Counted from the first letter of the stretch, positions 1 to 8,236 are shown. The stretch: DNA of 41,208 nt from DATNPH01 sp036703315 (GCA_036703315.1 DATNPH010000224.1:1-41208); one strand, 5' to 3'. Notes: generated by a model not told the origin, from the letters alone. Numbers and translations are program-made.

Positions 1-12
1 TATTCTCACCAA

Positions 13-405
13 TCAGCCATCTTCAAATGGATTCAATATACTCAACCCATCAACGCGCCTAAAATCCTCAACATTACGAGTCACCAAAGTACAACCTTCA
101 GCTAAAGCGCAAGCTGCAATTAAAGAATCTGCTAACCTAACACGATAATTACGCCGGATTTCGGCAGCACGATCTAAAACTACTTCCGTCAACGATACAC
201 AGCTAAGTGTCCTCAAAAACTCTCGCATCAAAATTGCCTCTGCCTCAGTCAAATCCGGGTAGCATAGCAACTCCACCTAACTAATCGGGCAGTAGAATCC
301 TACAGCCTTGCCAACTTGAATTTCCTGAAAGATAGGCTGCACGGTTGGGTCATCATTAAAGTAATAAATCAGAATGTTTGTATCCAGTAGATAAATATTA
401 TTCAC
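13..405 (-). pseudogene. PIN-domain (VapC-like) toxin with in-frame TAG
   Basis: Reading from a GTG at 405, the frame gives a PIN-domain start (LLDTNILIYYF, first catalytic Asp at residue 8). After 42 codons it meets TAG at 279-277, then continues in the same frame with VELLCYP (the conserved Glu), LADSLIAACAL (second conserved Asp) and LVTRNVEDF, ending after about 130 codons. Both halves align as one normal-length PIN ribonuclease, so this looks like one gene with a single nonsense codon, probably GAG to TAG. The start overlaps the stop of the upstream antitoxin gene by 8 bp, as in many toxin-antitoxin operons. VapC-type toxins cleave RNA, often initiator tRNA or rRNA. Here only a 42-residue fragment, or a restarted C-terminal half from the GTG right after the stop (276), could be made, and neither holds the full acidic site. 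A sequencing error is the main alternative. Confidence 0.75.
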
Positions 406-628
406 CCCACTCTTGTCTGATTGACCTCTGGAATTCTAAAGCATCCACACGCTTAGGCAAAAATCCCCGCCATTTGTCTTTACTTAGCCCTTGCAATTGG
501 AGGAGGTGACGTTGATGCTCCGATGTTATCTTCTGACGAACCAGCGCTGCCAATTCTTCCAACAGCCGCAGTTGCTCATCAGAGGTAAGGCTTTGAACTT
601 GATTGAGTACTTCGTTATAGGTGGACAT
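398..628 (-). CDS. VapB-like antitoxin of a type II toxin-antitoxin pair
   Basis: The 76-residue product begins MSTYNEVLNQVQSL at the ATG at 628. The open frame runs on to 763, but the extension crosses the 26-bp repeats and looks non-coding. The N-terminal half is a predicted amphipathic helix with the SLTSDEQLRLLEELAALVRQ pattern common in small cyanobacterial antitoxins paired with PIN toxins. The C-terminal half (GLSKDKW...EWGE) would be the toxin-wrapping tail. No clear DNA-binding fold was recognised from sequence. It is upstream of and overlaps the broken PIN gene by 8 bp, which is the main reason for the call. With the toxin disrupted it may now be an orphan antitoxin. The Shine-Dalgarno sequence is weak. 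Confidence 0.6.
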   Translation of the reverse strand: MSTYNEVLNQVQSLTSDEQLRLLEELAALVRQKITSEHQRHLLQLQGLSKDKWRGFLPKRVDALEFQRSIRQEWGE

Positions 629-711
629 GGACTTTATCTGATAATTCTTGTGCCCTAAGTCCAATATATACACCAGAGCGAGCGCCTTGCTGTGTCGGTG
701 TATGCGAACGT

Positions 712-812
712 GTGTATCTTTCCCAAAGTGCGATCGCGTGTATCTTTCCCAAAGTGCGATCACGTTCCTCTGTTAGTAGATGCGATCGCGTGTATCTTTG
801 CCAAAATGCGAT
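712..812. repeat. 26-bp tandem repeat upstream of the antitoxin gene
   Basis: A 23-nt core (GTGTATCTTTCCCAAAGTGC plus GAT) is found at 712-734 and 738-760, and with two changes at 790-812. The offsets are 26 and 52 bp. The segment 764-786 keeps only the end of the unit (TGCGAT), so the array reads as four units with one decayed. Each junction creates or abuts a HIP1-like GCGATCGC. The array lies 84-184 bp upstream of the antitoxin start. Confidence 0.75.
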
Positions 813-927
813 CGCTACTGACTGAAATTACTCAAGTTCTTAGCTTCAATAGACTAGTAGGCAGGTAGAGTTGTATAAGCTCTACTCCTATTCTACAGAT
901 TTATTATCCAAAAATTACTGAGATTAT

Positions 928-1713
928 CTAATGCGATATCTCTAATTTAGAGGGTGAATTACTATCAGTTCTCTCAATAACTGCCTCTTGTGTTACTAAT
1001 TTCCGAATTCCCTGATCATTAGTATCGATTTCATAAATAAACCCAAATGATTGAGCAATTCTTCTTCGCAAACCCAGGGGAGGATAGAGTTTTGGGTTGA
1101 GGAGTGATGTAGCATAAAAATCAGCAGTTTTTATGAGTTGCAAAGCCTGCTCTTTCGGCAGTCCATTATTGGAATAAGCTTGGAATACCTCAGCACTACA
1201 ATTACTTAACCTTCCCTGCTGTCCAAATCTCTCTTTATCCTCATAAAGCCGCAATAAATCCTCTAAACAATTCCCATATTCTGATACACTTTTGAAAGTA
1301 AAGGGAGCGCCGACTTTGACCGGATTGAGTTGATTGGAAGCAACATTGTAGATGTAATCTCCAGCTAACAACTGAGGTGTAGGGCGGACGCAGACTGTAT
1401 TAGTGTCTAGCCTTATAGTTACGACTCCAGCTGTGCAAGGAATTGGTGTCAATCCCCACTGCGTCACCAGTTGATTGAGATTGACAGAGGAAGGAATTAT
1501 CCCAGGCTGTCCAGAAGTGGGTTGAGATGGAACAGCCACAGGTTGCAGCTGCCCAGGAGTAGGAGGGACTGGGATAATAGTAAACTGGGGTGTACCGTTG
1601 TAGGTTTGACTTAATGCCGGAGTAGTCATTCCTAAAATCATGGCTCCAATGCTGATAAGAGAGCCAAAAGTTTTCTTGGAGACTATTCTGACCAAGTAAC
1701 ATTTAGTATTCAT
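928..1713 (-). CDS. Secreted protein with one Cys-repeat domain, function unknown
   Basis: I start it at the ATG at 1713 because this gives a clean signal peptide: basic N-terminus (KCYLVRIVSKK), hydrophobic core, and a likely cut at ALS-Q near residue 36. The 261-residue precursor then has a Pro/Gln-rich linker (about 45-75) and a small domain with Cys93, Cys108 and a G118-x-Y120 end. The same pattern occurs twice in the next gene upstream (1984-2658). The C-terminal half (about 130-261) contains further Cys residues and a charged helical stretch I do not recognise. It is probably exported to the periplasm or cell surface. It is co-directional with its paralogue, 270 bp away, with a GC-rich hairpin between them. 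No function can be assigned. Confidence 0.65.
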   Translation of the reverse strand: MNTKCYLVRIVSKKTFGSLISIGAMILGMTTPALSQTYNGTPQFTIIPVPPTPGQLQPVAVPSQPTSGQPGIIPSSVNLNQLVTQWGLTPIPCTAGVVTIRLDTNTVCVRPTPQLLAGDYIYNVASNQLNPVKVGAPFTFKSVSEYGNCLEDLLRLYEDKERFGQQGRLSNCSAEVFQAYSNNGLPKEQALQLIKTADFYATSLLNPKLYPPLGLRRRIAQSFGFIYEIDTNDQGIRKLVTQEAVIERTDSNSPSKLEISH

Positions 1714-1899
1714 AGTTAGTCTGTTGCTATTTCTTGATGTAAAAACTGCTCGTACCAAAAAGTGAAAAGTTATTGGTACAGCAACTGGATTCTGAAAAAG
1801 TACCAGAATGCAACCCTGTATTAAATACAGTGGTTTGCAACTCAATGAAGTACATTTTGACCCCCCTAACCCCCAAGAAAAAAGTTTCTCCTTATATTT

Positions 1900-1935
1900 C
1901 CCCCTTACCCAAGAAGGGCTAGAAGGGTAAGGGGG
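1900..1935. repeat. Perfect 11-bp inverted repeat (hairpin) between the paralogues
   Basis: CCCCCTTACCC at 1900-1910 pairs perfectly with GGGTAAGGGGG at 1925-1935 across a 14-nt loop. It lies downstream of the 1984-2658 gene on the minus strand and could terminate its transcript, but no T-run follows on that strand. C/G-rich hairpins of this kind are common repeats in filamentous cyanobacteria, so a repeat origin is as likely. Confidence 0.55.
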
Positions 1936-1983
1936 GAACTGTATCACATCGACTCGTAAAGCGCTGTAGTTGTTAAAGACTGG

Positions 1984-2658
1984 TTAGAGACTAGATAAAT
2001 TCAATATGTAGTTTCCTGGTGGATGGGCTGAATTGGGGTAAGCACAAGCTGTGTACTGCCCATTGACATTGAATACTGCTAAGGGCGATACATTACAAGC
2101 AGCCAAAGCTAATCCCTGACTAGATAAAGCAGCATTGATTTTAGCAGTGACATCAGGAGAGACAGGCTGGCTTGGGTTGTAGTTAAGAAACACTGTAGAA
2201 AATGCAGCTCCTGGAGGTGGAGCTACTATTTGTGGTACTGGAACCTGTGGTTGCTGGAACTGTGGTTGTGGCTGGAACTGTGGTTGTTGCTGGAACTGTG
2301 GTTGTTGAAGCGGCGAGACACCAGGATTAACAGCAGCTCGACCAATCGGGTTTATATTGAAGTCGTTTGGATTCATCCTGTAGGTTCCTGCTGGGTAAGC
2401 AGCACTAGCGAAGGCACAGGCTTGTTTTCCATCGGGCATATAAACTAGCACTATATTGCCAGGAACACAGTCAGTGGGTTGCAGCCCTGACTGGATTAGC
2501 AATTGCTTGTTGTTGGTGCTTGCTTCATTATTTCTGGAACCTCCAGAACCAATGTTAAGGTTAAAAAGCTGAGCACGAGTCATCGAAGCGTTCAAGGCAA
2601 TTATGGGAAGTGCCAAAGCTGTAGCGATCGCAAAACGGCGGAATTGCTTGTTCAACAT
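1984..2658 (-). CDS. Secreted protein with two Cys-repeat domains and a Q/P/F linker
   Basis: The 224-residue precursor has a signal peptide (residues 1-29, likely cut before Gln30 after SMTRA). Two copies of a small domain follow: Cys64-x16-Cys81-x9-G-x-Y93 and Cys188-x16-Cys205-x9-G-x-Y217. They are joined by a low-complexity linker (about 118-140) built from QPQFQQ-type units, encoded by near-repetitive DNA at 2240-2310. One related domain occurs in the gene downstream. The even Cys count per domain suggests a disulphide and therefore an extracytoplasmic location. I know no named family for it; small secreted cyanobacterial hypotheticals often look like this. Confidence 0.7.
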   Translation of the reverse strand: MLNKQFRRFAIATALALPIIALNASMTRAQLFNLNIGSGGSRNNEASTNNKQLLIQSGLQPTDCVPGNIVLVYMPDGKQACAFASAAYPAGTYRMNPNDFNINPIGRAAVNPGVSPLQQPQFQQQPQFQPQPQFQQPQVPVPQIVAPPPGAAFSTVFLNYNPSQPVSPDVTAKINAALSSQGLALAACNVSPLAVFNVNGQYTACAYPNSAHPPGNYILNLSSL

Positions 2659-3314
2659 GACAGTTTACTTAAAGATGTGAGAGGTAGCAGTTTTTATACG
2701 TATCTGTTGTACCTATCACTCTTGCCTCTGGCATTTATGCATGAAGTTATGTATAGCTAACAACAGGGCAATTGTCACCGGGTTAGTAGGGAATACTCAG
2801 GTAATATAGGCATAGCTTATCTACCTCACAGTAAGGCGAAGCTCCTCTGGAGACAGTCCGCTAACCCCTAAGGGACAGCTCATAGTAAGGTATTGCTTTC
2901 TACCAGGCAGAGCAATTTATCAGTATGGATCACTAAACAACTCGCGATTCACCAACTAAATTGAACAATCAATGAGATGCTGTACTTAAGTACTTAATTA
3001 TGATAAAAACCTTTTTTGTGCTGTGGAGCCTCCGCTACTCGACGACGACACATAGCGTACTTGCGTAAGTCCTGATCTTATAGAACAAAGGGAGTAAGAA
3101 AGAAAATCCAGACGATGTGACTAAGCTTATGGCAGTTGGGTACTACTCTTGTAGTGTGGTCTAATGGAAGCGTAGGAGATCCAAACCCATAGCTCGCCTA
3201 GCAGTAGTTGTTAAAGACACTGCTTCGACGCCCCTAAGTAGTCTTCTACAGTCTCACACCAGTTTTTGACTATCATCATTGCGCATCCTCAGACTTTATC
3301 TTTGAAGACCTTTC
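2659..3314. other. Gene-free intergenic region with repeat debris
   Basis: No reading frame here looks like a real gene. The stretch holds degenerate GC-rich palindromes (around 2833-2880 and 3165-3240) of the kind scattered through filamentous cyanobacterial genomes. It also has an isolated TTGCGTAAGTCCT at 3061-3073 that resembles an insertion-element end. Divergent promoters for the genes at 2658 (minus) and 3315 (plus) must lie within it, but I cannot place them confidently. Confidence 0.5.
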
Positions 3315-4004
3315 ATGCAGACCAAAGCTTTTAGTGAGCTTTTCCCACTGTTTAATACCGCTAACCCAGAAACCTTACAATGGCTCTTGTCTGTTTCAGT
3401 AGAACATGATTATCCGGCAGGTCGAGCGGTTCTAATGGAAGATGCCTGGGGCAACGCACTTTACCTGATCGTCTCCGGCTGGGTCAAAGTTCGACGCCTT
3501 TATGGGGAAAACGTAGTTACTTTAGCCGTTTTAAGTCGGGGTGATTTTTTTGGTGAGATGGCGATTCTCGATGAATCTCCCCGCTCAACAGACGTGATTG
3601 CTCTTTCGTCAGTGCAGTTACTTAGCGTTTCTGCTCAGCGTTTCATTCAAACGCTCTTTAAAGACCCCCAGTTGCACCACAGAATGTTGCAACTGATGGT
3701 GCGACGGCTTAGACAAAATAATGCCCGCACTCAGCGACGGCATCAGCCACCGGCAATTAAGTTGGTTAGTACTTTGGTTGGCTTAGCGGAAAGCTATGGT
3801 CAACCGACTGGAAAGGGAACGCAAATCTTTAATGTTCCCTGTCAAGACTTGGCGGACATCACAGACATCAGCGCTGAGGATACAGCCAAAATTATGGAAA
3901 AGCTTGAAAGTAGAGGCTGGATTAAGATTGACCCGGTGAGTCAGGCTCTCTACCTAATCAATATCAAGCAGCTGACTGAGCTAGCGGGACGCACTAAGGG
4001 TTAG
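3315..4004 (+). CDS. Crp/Fnr-family transcription regulator
   Basis: A 229-residue two-domain regulator. Residues about 10-125 form a cyclic-nucleotide-binding beta-roll. Its phosphate-binding cassette keeps FGEMA (79-83) and PRST (89-92), so the Glu and Arg that contact cAMP in Crp are present, with Thr instead of the usual Ser. A long helix follows (about 115-140). The C-terminal winged helix (about 150-220) has the recognition region CQDLADITDISAEDTAKIMEK, in which the common SRETVSR signature is altered. It could therefore respond to cAMP, but could also be one of the many cyanobacterial Crp-like proteins with an unknown ligand. It is followed by a hairpin (4040-4064), and the nearest downstream gene is the M61 peptidase. 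Confidence 0.88.
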   Translation: MQTKAFSELFPLFNTANPETLQWLLSVSVEHDYPAGRAVLMEDAWGNALYLIVSGWVKVRRLYGENVVTLAVLSRGDFFGEMAILDESPRSTDVIALSSVQLLSVSAQRFIQTLFKDPQLHHRMLQLMVRRLRQNNARTQRRHQPPAIKLVSTLVGLAESYGQPTGKGTQIFNVPCQDLADITDISAEDTAKIMEKLESRGWIKIDPVSQALYLINIKQLTELAGRTKG

Positions 4005-4039
4005 GGGCAAGCATAAGGACAACAAAAAAAATTACTACA

Positions 4040-4064
4040 AGGGTGGGCATTGTTCCTCCACCCT
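4040..4064 (+). terminator. Hairpin after the Crp-family gene
   Basis: AGGGTGG at 4040-4046 pairs with CCACCCT at 4058-4064 around an 11-nt loop. It lies 36 bp past the stop codon. No T-tract follows, so it is a weak candidate terminator. Confidence 0.4.
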
Positions 4065-4129
4065 AGAGGTATAGCTTAGGACTTCCAGCGTTAAGCTAAA
4101 AGCTATTGGCTAATTGTTGATCGCTAATA

Positions 4130-5902
4130 ATGACCGAAGCAACAATCATTCGACTCAGTAGGACACCTAGCACCGCACCGACAATCCACTATCAGGTAGC
4201 AATGCCGAAGCCAGAATCGCACCTATTTGAGGTGACGCTTTCTGTACAAGGGTGGCAGGAATCGGTGCTGGATTTGAAAATGCCCGTTTGGACTCCAGGG
4301 TCTTACCTGGTGCGGGAGTATGCTAAACATCTCCAGGATTTCTCCGCCGATACTGGTAGCCAAGAGCAACTTTTGCCCTGGCGTAAACTCGGTAAAAATC
4401 ATTGGCAAATTGACACAGTAAACACCTCAGAAATAACGGTACGTTACCGCGTCTTTGCCAATGAATTATCGGTGCGGACGAATCACCTGGATTCTACCCA
4501 CGGCTATTTCAATGGCGCGGCGCTGTTCTTTTTCATACCGGGATTTGAGCAACAGCCGCTCCGGGTAACAATTGTGCCAGCAAAATCCAATTGGCATGTT
4601 ACAACACCTCTGCTACCCGTCGCAGGAGAACCTAATACCTTTGAGGTCAAGGATTTTGACACCCTAGTAGATAGCCCCTTCGAGATAGGTTCTCAGCAGT
4701 TGTATGACTTTGAAGTGCTGGGGAAGCCTCATCAACTGGCAATCTGGGGACAGGGAAATGCAGACCCAGAGCGCATCATTGAAGATACAAAGAAAATCAT
4801 TGAGGTAGAAGCCGAGTTGTATGGGGATTTACCCTATGACAGGTATCTGTTTTTGCTGCATCTGTCATCTAACGGCTTCGGGGGTTTGGAACATAAGGAT
4901 TCCTGTTCGTTGAATTATCCTCGCTTCGCTTTTAGGGCAAAGGATAAGTACAACCGATTCATGCAATTGGTAGCGCACGAATTCTTTCACTTGTGGAATG
5001 TTAAGCGAATTCGTCCAAAAGCGCTGGAGACGTTTAACTACGAACAGGAGAACTACACAACTTCTCTGTGGTTCTGTGAGGGGACGACCAGTTACTATGA
5101 TTTAGTGATTCCCCAACGGGCAGGTATCTACGAGGCTAAGACTTTCTTAGAGGGATTGAGTAAAGAGATTACCCAGTTGCAGACAACACCTGGTCGTAAG
5201 GTGCAACCGGTGAGTGAGTCGAGTTTTGATGCTTGGATTAAGCTGTATCGACGGGATGCCAATAGTAACAATTCTCAGATTTCCTACTACTTGAAAGGGG
5301 AATTAATTTCGTTTTTACTGGATTTGCTGATTCGTGCGCGTCATAGAAATACGCGATCGCTTGATGATGTGATGCGTCAGATGTGGCAGCAGTTTGGCAA
5401 AGACGAAATTGGCTTTACCCCTGAACAACTGCGAGAAGTCCTTGAATCTGTCGCTGATGTCGATTTAGGCGACTTCTTTAACCGTTACGTTGATGGCACC
5501 GATGAACTGCCTTTTAATGAGTATCTAGAACCTTTTGGCTTACAGCTGAGCGGCATCCAAGACGAGGAAGCTGTTCCCTACTTGGGTGTGAGCGTAAAGG
5601 CAGAACGCTCTCAAGAGTTAGTTAAGTTTGTTGAAGTAGATTCCCCGGCTGCGGTAGCGGGAGTTGATGCGGGTGATGAGTTGCTGGCAATTAATGGTTG
5701 GCGGGTAACGGCTGACCAATTGAGCGATCGCCTCAAAGATTACAAGCCTGGTGACACCATACAACTAAGCATTTTCCACCAAGACGAACTTTCCACTTTA
5801 TCGGTGATGCTGGAGGCCCCACCACCCAGTCGTTATCAGATTGTGCCAGTGGAGAATCCTTCTAAAGCCCAGAAGCAGAATTATACTGGGTGGCTGGAAT
5901 AG
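4130..5902 (+). CDS. M61 family metallopeptidase (glycyl aminopeptidase type) with PDZ domain
   Basis: The 590-residue enzyme has the full M61 layout. The N-terminal beta domain (about 15-190) contains the MPVWTPGSYLVREYAKH motif. The catalytic domain has GGLEHKDS (251-258), the zinc motif HEFFH (His283, Glu284, His287) followed by LWNVKRIRP, and the third zinc ligand Glu317 in WFCEGTTSYY. A PDZ domain occupies about 480-565 (GVSVKAE, then AAVAGVDAGDELLAINGW). Family members are aminopeptidases preferring N-terminal Gly or Ala; the PDZ domain probably helps bind substrate. No signal peptide is visible, which suggests the cytoplasm. It stands alone between the Crp-family gene and a repeat-rich gap. 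All catalytic residues are present and the length is typical. Confidence 0.95.
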   Translation: MTEATIIRLSRTPSTAPTIHYQVAMPKPESHLFEVTLSVQGWQESVLDLKMPVWTPGSYLVREYAKHLQDFSADTGSQEQLLPWRKLGKNHWQIDTVNTSEITVRYRVFANELSVRTNHLDSTHGYFNGAALFFFIPGFEQQPLRVTIVPAKSNWHVTTPLLPVAGEPNTFEVKDFDTLVDSPFEIGSQQLYDFEVLGKPHQLAIWGQGNADPERIIEDTKKIIEVEAELYGDLPYDRYLFLLHLSSNGFGGLEHKDSCSLNYPRFAFRAKDKYNRFMQLVAHEFFHLWNVKRIRPKALETFNYEQENYTTSLWFCEGTTSYYDLVIPQRAGIYEAKTFLEGLSKEITQLQTTPGRKVQPVSESSFDAWIKLYRRDANSNNSQISYYLKGELISFLLDLLIRARHRNTRSLDDVMRQMWQQFGKDEIGFTPEQLREVLESVADVDLGDFFNRYVDGTDELPFNEYLEPFGLQLSGIQDEEAVPYLGVSVKAERSQELVKFVEVDSPAAVAGVDAGDELLAINGWRVTADQLSDRLKDYKPGDTIQLSIFHQDELSTLSVMLEAPPPSRYQIVPVENPSKAQKQNYTGWLE

Positions 5903-5921
5903 CTACTAGCCAACTAAGATG

Positions 5922-6189
5922 TTGAAGGTTAGAAAGGTTGCAGGTTGGCAAGATAGCAGATTGCAGGTTACCTTATTTCAACGCCTGTCCCGCACTCCAG
6001 TCCCCTTCTTCTTAAGTAGCCCAGGAAGGGCGGGTCAGGAGGTAGTGGATAGTGGATAGTGGATAGTAGAGCGCAACTGTTCATTTTTTAGAGAAGCTTT
6101 GTAATCTCCCCCACTATCTACTAACTACTAACTCAATCCCCGCATTAAGAAGGCGAGGTTCTCAACCTTAAAACCTTTCTAACCTTCAA
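5922..6189. repeat. Segment bounded by perfect 18-bp inverted repeats
   Basis: TTGAAGGTTAGAAAGGTT at 5922-5939 is the exact reverse complement of 6172-6189. The roughly 230 bp between them contains no gene but has three copies of the heptamer AGTGGAT (6044-6064). No target-site duplication is visible at the edges. This covers most of the 370-bp gap between the M61 and aminotransferase genes. Confidence 0.5.
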
Positions 6190-6272
6190 ACTGAAGGGTT
6201 GATAGTTGACAGCTATATAGTTCAACTCTCACTGTACGTTCAATAGAGCTTTCTCCTTAGTTTATTTTGATC

Positions 6273-7187
6273 ATGGATAATTTTTTGCCGATCGCCTACT
6301 TTAAAAATCAATTCCTCCCTTTTAATGAAGCAAAAATTTCTATTGCTACTCATGCCTTACATTATGGAACCGGAGCTTTTGGTGGCTTACGTGGTATTCC
6401 TGACCCTCAAAATCCAAAACAAGCGTTGCTGTTTAGATTAGACCGTCATTCTCAACGATTAAGTAACAGCGCTAAACTTTTACACTATGATTTACCAGCC
6501 ATTAAAATTCAAGAAATCATTGTAGATTTTGTTAAAAAGAATAAGCCCGAGAAATCCTTTTATATTCGTCCATTTGTCTATACCTCAGATTTAGGCATTG
6601 CTCCCAGACTCCATAATATTGAAAAAGATTTTTTTGTTTATGGATTACAGTTAGGAGATTATTTGTCTCCCGATGGAATAACCTGTCGAATTAGTTCTTG
6701 GTATCGGCAAGAAGATCGGAGCTTACCCCTGAGAGGTAAGATTAGCGGAGCTTATATTACTTCTTCCTTAGCTAAAACTGAGGCGGTAGAATCCGGATTT
6801 GATGAGGCTATTTTGTTGAATTCTCAGGGAAAAGTCAGTGAAGCATCTGGGATGAATGTATTTATAGTCAGAAATGAGCAGCTGATTACTCCTGGACCTG
6901 AGCAAGATATCCTAGAAGGAATAACTAGAGATAGTATTCTGACACTGGCTAGGGACTTGGGGATTAAAACCCTAGAAAGACCCGTTGATAAATCTGAGCT
7001 TTTTATTGCGGATGAAGTTTTCTTGAGTGGTACGGCGGCTAAAATTACTCCCGTTAAAAGAATTGAAGGATATCAATTACCACAAAGCCGACCAATAACA
7101 GAGAAACTCAAAGAAAAACTTACAGCGATTACAGAAAATCGAGAACCGAATTATCAAGACTGGGTATTCGTTATTCCTACAGAATAG
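6273..7187 (+). CDS. ilvE: Branched-chain amino acid aminotransferase (class IV PLP enzyme)
   Basis: The product from the ATG at 6273 has 304 residues, normal for IlvE. Fold-type IV motifs are in order: THALHYGTGAFGGLRG near 26-41, RPFVYTSDLGIAP near 99-111, the PLP lysine in RGKISGAY (about Lys156), EASGMNVFIV, the phosphate-binding GITRDSIL, and ADEVFLSGTAAKITPV near the end. It transfers the amino group from Glu to the 2-keto acids of Leu, Ile and Val, the last step of their synthesis. D-amino acid and aminodeoxychorismate enzymes share the fold but lack the GTAAKITPV pattern. A TTG six bases upstream is also possible as start; there is no strong Shine-Dalgarno sequence. Its codons look more AT-rich than those of neighbouring genes. 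It is not in an operon. Confidence 0.92.
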   Translation: MDNFLPIAYFKNQFLPFNEAKISIATHALHYGTGAFGGLRGIPDPQNPKQALLFRLDRHSQRLSNSAKLLHYDLPAIKIQEIIVDFVKKNKPEKSFYIRPFVYTSDLGIAPRLHNIEKDFFVYGLQLGDYLSPDGITCRISSWYRQEDRSLPLRGKISGAYITSSLAKTEAVESGFDEAILLNSQGKVSEASGMNVFIVRNEQLITPGPEQDILEGITRDSILTLARDLGIKTLERPVDKSELFIADEVFLSGTAAKITPVKRIEGYQLPQSRPITEKLKEKLTAITENREPNYQDWVFVIPTE

Positions 7188-7283
7188 AATTTATCTAACG
7201 TTTGAAGTGTGAAGGATGAAGTATGAAATTTGACTTTAACTAATTGACTATTTTTATCCTTTATGCTTAAAAATTCAGCTTTT

Positions 7284-7994
7284 TTAAGATTTTCGTCCAT
7301 ACCAACGAACTAATTGATTACGGGGAACTCCTAAAAAATAGCCAGCAATGATCAGTTGGTTAATTAAGGTGGTTTTCACTACACCCAGCTTTTGCCAGCG
7401 GCGTCCTGAGGTCAATACGGGTGTGGGGATGATCGCGATTTTTCCCTGGTGTCTCAGGTATAGCATCAATTCAAAGTCCTCCATAATTGGCAAATCAGGA
7501 AATCCACCTATTTCCTGAAAGACACTAGCTTTCAAAAAGATTGCCTGGTCGCCATAAGGCATGGAAAGAAAACGCGATCGCCAATTCACCATTCTCTCAA
7601 GTAGCCGCCGTCCTGGGACTTGAGCATCAATCTGCAATTCAAAGGCACCCGCAATGGTTCCGGCGTCTTGCAGCGCTTGGCGAACCAGGGTGTCAAAGCC
7701 AGTTGGTAAGCGGGTATCTGCGTGAAGAAATAGCACAATGTCACCCGTAGCGACAGCTGCACCCGCATTCATTTGACGAGCACGACCAGCCGCAGCAGAA
7801 ATTACTGTGATAGGTAAGGATTTTGCGATCGCTTTACTGACGTGCTTTGCTATTGCCACCGTATCATCTCGACTCCCCCCATCTACAACAATCACTTCCA
7901 CCTCTGAGACATTCTCAAGCTTCGTCAACGTTTTCTGAATCGTTACAGCTTCATTGAGAACTGGAATGATAATAGAAATTTTTGCAGCTTTCAT
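7284..7994 (-). CDS. Family 2 glycosyltransferase, TIGR04283 (arsenosugar-type)
   Basis: A 236-residue GT-A fold enzyme beginning ISIIPVLNEAVTIQ, with the nucleotide-binding VDGGSRDDT near 36-44, the metal-binding Asp in FLHADTRLP, and an acceptor-side PIMEDFELMLYLR. The compact form, with AAAGRARQMNAGA after the first strand, is typical of the TIGR04283 family, annotated as an arsenosugar biosynthesis glycosyltransferase. The TIGR04282 partner is encoded just upstream on the same strand, as is usual for this pair. Some members also act in unrelated glycan pathways, and no arsenic methyltransferase (ArsM) is in the window, so the substrate is uncertain. There are no membrane segments. It is separated from its partner by 242 bp holding a small ORF. 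Confidence 0.82.
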   Translation of the reverse strand: MKAAKISIIIPVLNEAVTIQKTLTKLENVSEVEVIVVDGGSRDDTVAIAKHVSKAIAKSLPITVISAAAGRARQMNAGAAVATGDIVLFLHADTRLPTGFDTLVRQALQDAGTIAGAFELQIDAQVPGRRLLERMVNWRSRFLSMPYGDQAIFLKASVFQEIGGFPDLPIMEDFELMLYLRHQGKIAIIPTPVLTSGRRWQKLGVVKTTLINQLIIAGYFLGVPRNQLVRWYGRKS

Positions 7995-8049
7995 TCAGTT
8001 GAGGGGAGTAGGTAAGCACACCTTATTCGACATCTGTTGTAGAAGCAGG

Positions 8050-8130
8050 CTAGCCTAGTTTTTCACGAAAATTGTCATCATAAATAGCACATTCCCAGTT
8101 CTTTGCAGATTGAATTTGTTCTTTTGTCAT
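8050..8130 (-). CDS. Possible 26-residue small protein, leader-peptide-like
   Basis: An ATG at 8130 opens a 26-codon frame ending in TAG at 8052-8050. It is preceded by an unusually strong Shine-Dalgarno sequence (GGGGAGG, 5 nt before the ATG) in the gap between the two glycosyltransferase genes, on their strand. The peptide starts MTKEQIQSAKNW and ends DDNFREKLG. The pattern of an acidic-amphipathic helix with W...D.NFR.KL resembles the N-terminus of Nif11/nitrile-hydratase-type (NHLP) leader peptides. It stops where such leaders normally continue to a double-Gly cleavage site. It may be a truncated leader relic, a genuine small protein, or chance. No maturation enzyme was seen nearby. Confidence 0.35.
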   Translation of the reverse strand: MTKEQIQSAKNWECAIYDDNFREKLG

Positions 8131-8236
8131 AGTTTGCCTCCCCGCAGATCAGACGTTCAGCGTAGACGGAAGCCGAAGCTGATCCGATGTGTAGTCGAGA
8201 AAGGATTTTTCAGATAGGCTTGAAATGACTAACAGC

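Noticed and set aside
1400..1702. 100-residue minus-strand ORF inside the first secreted-protein gene
   Set aside because: Alternate frame of the 928-1713 gene, which has a signal peptide and the shared Cys motif; the alternate frame shows neither.
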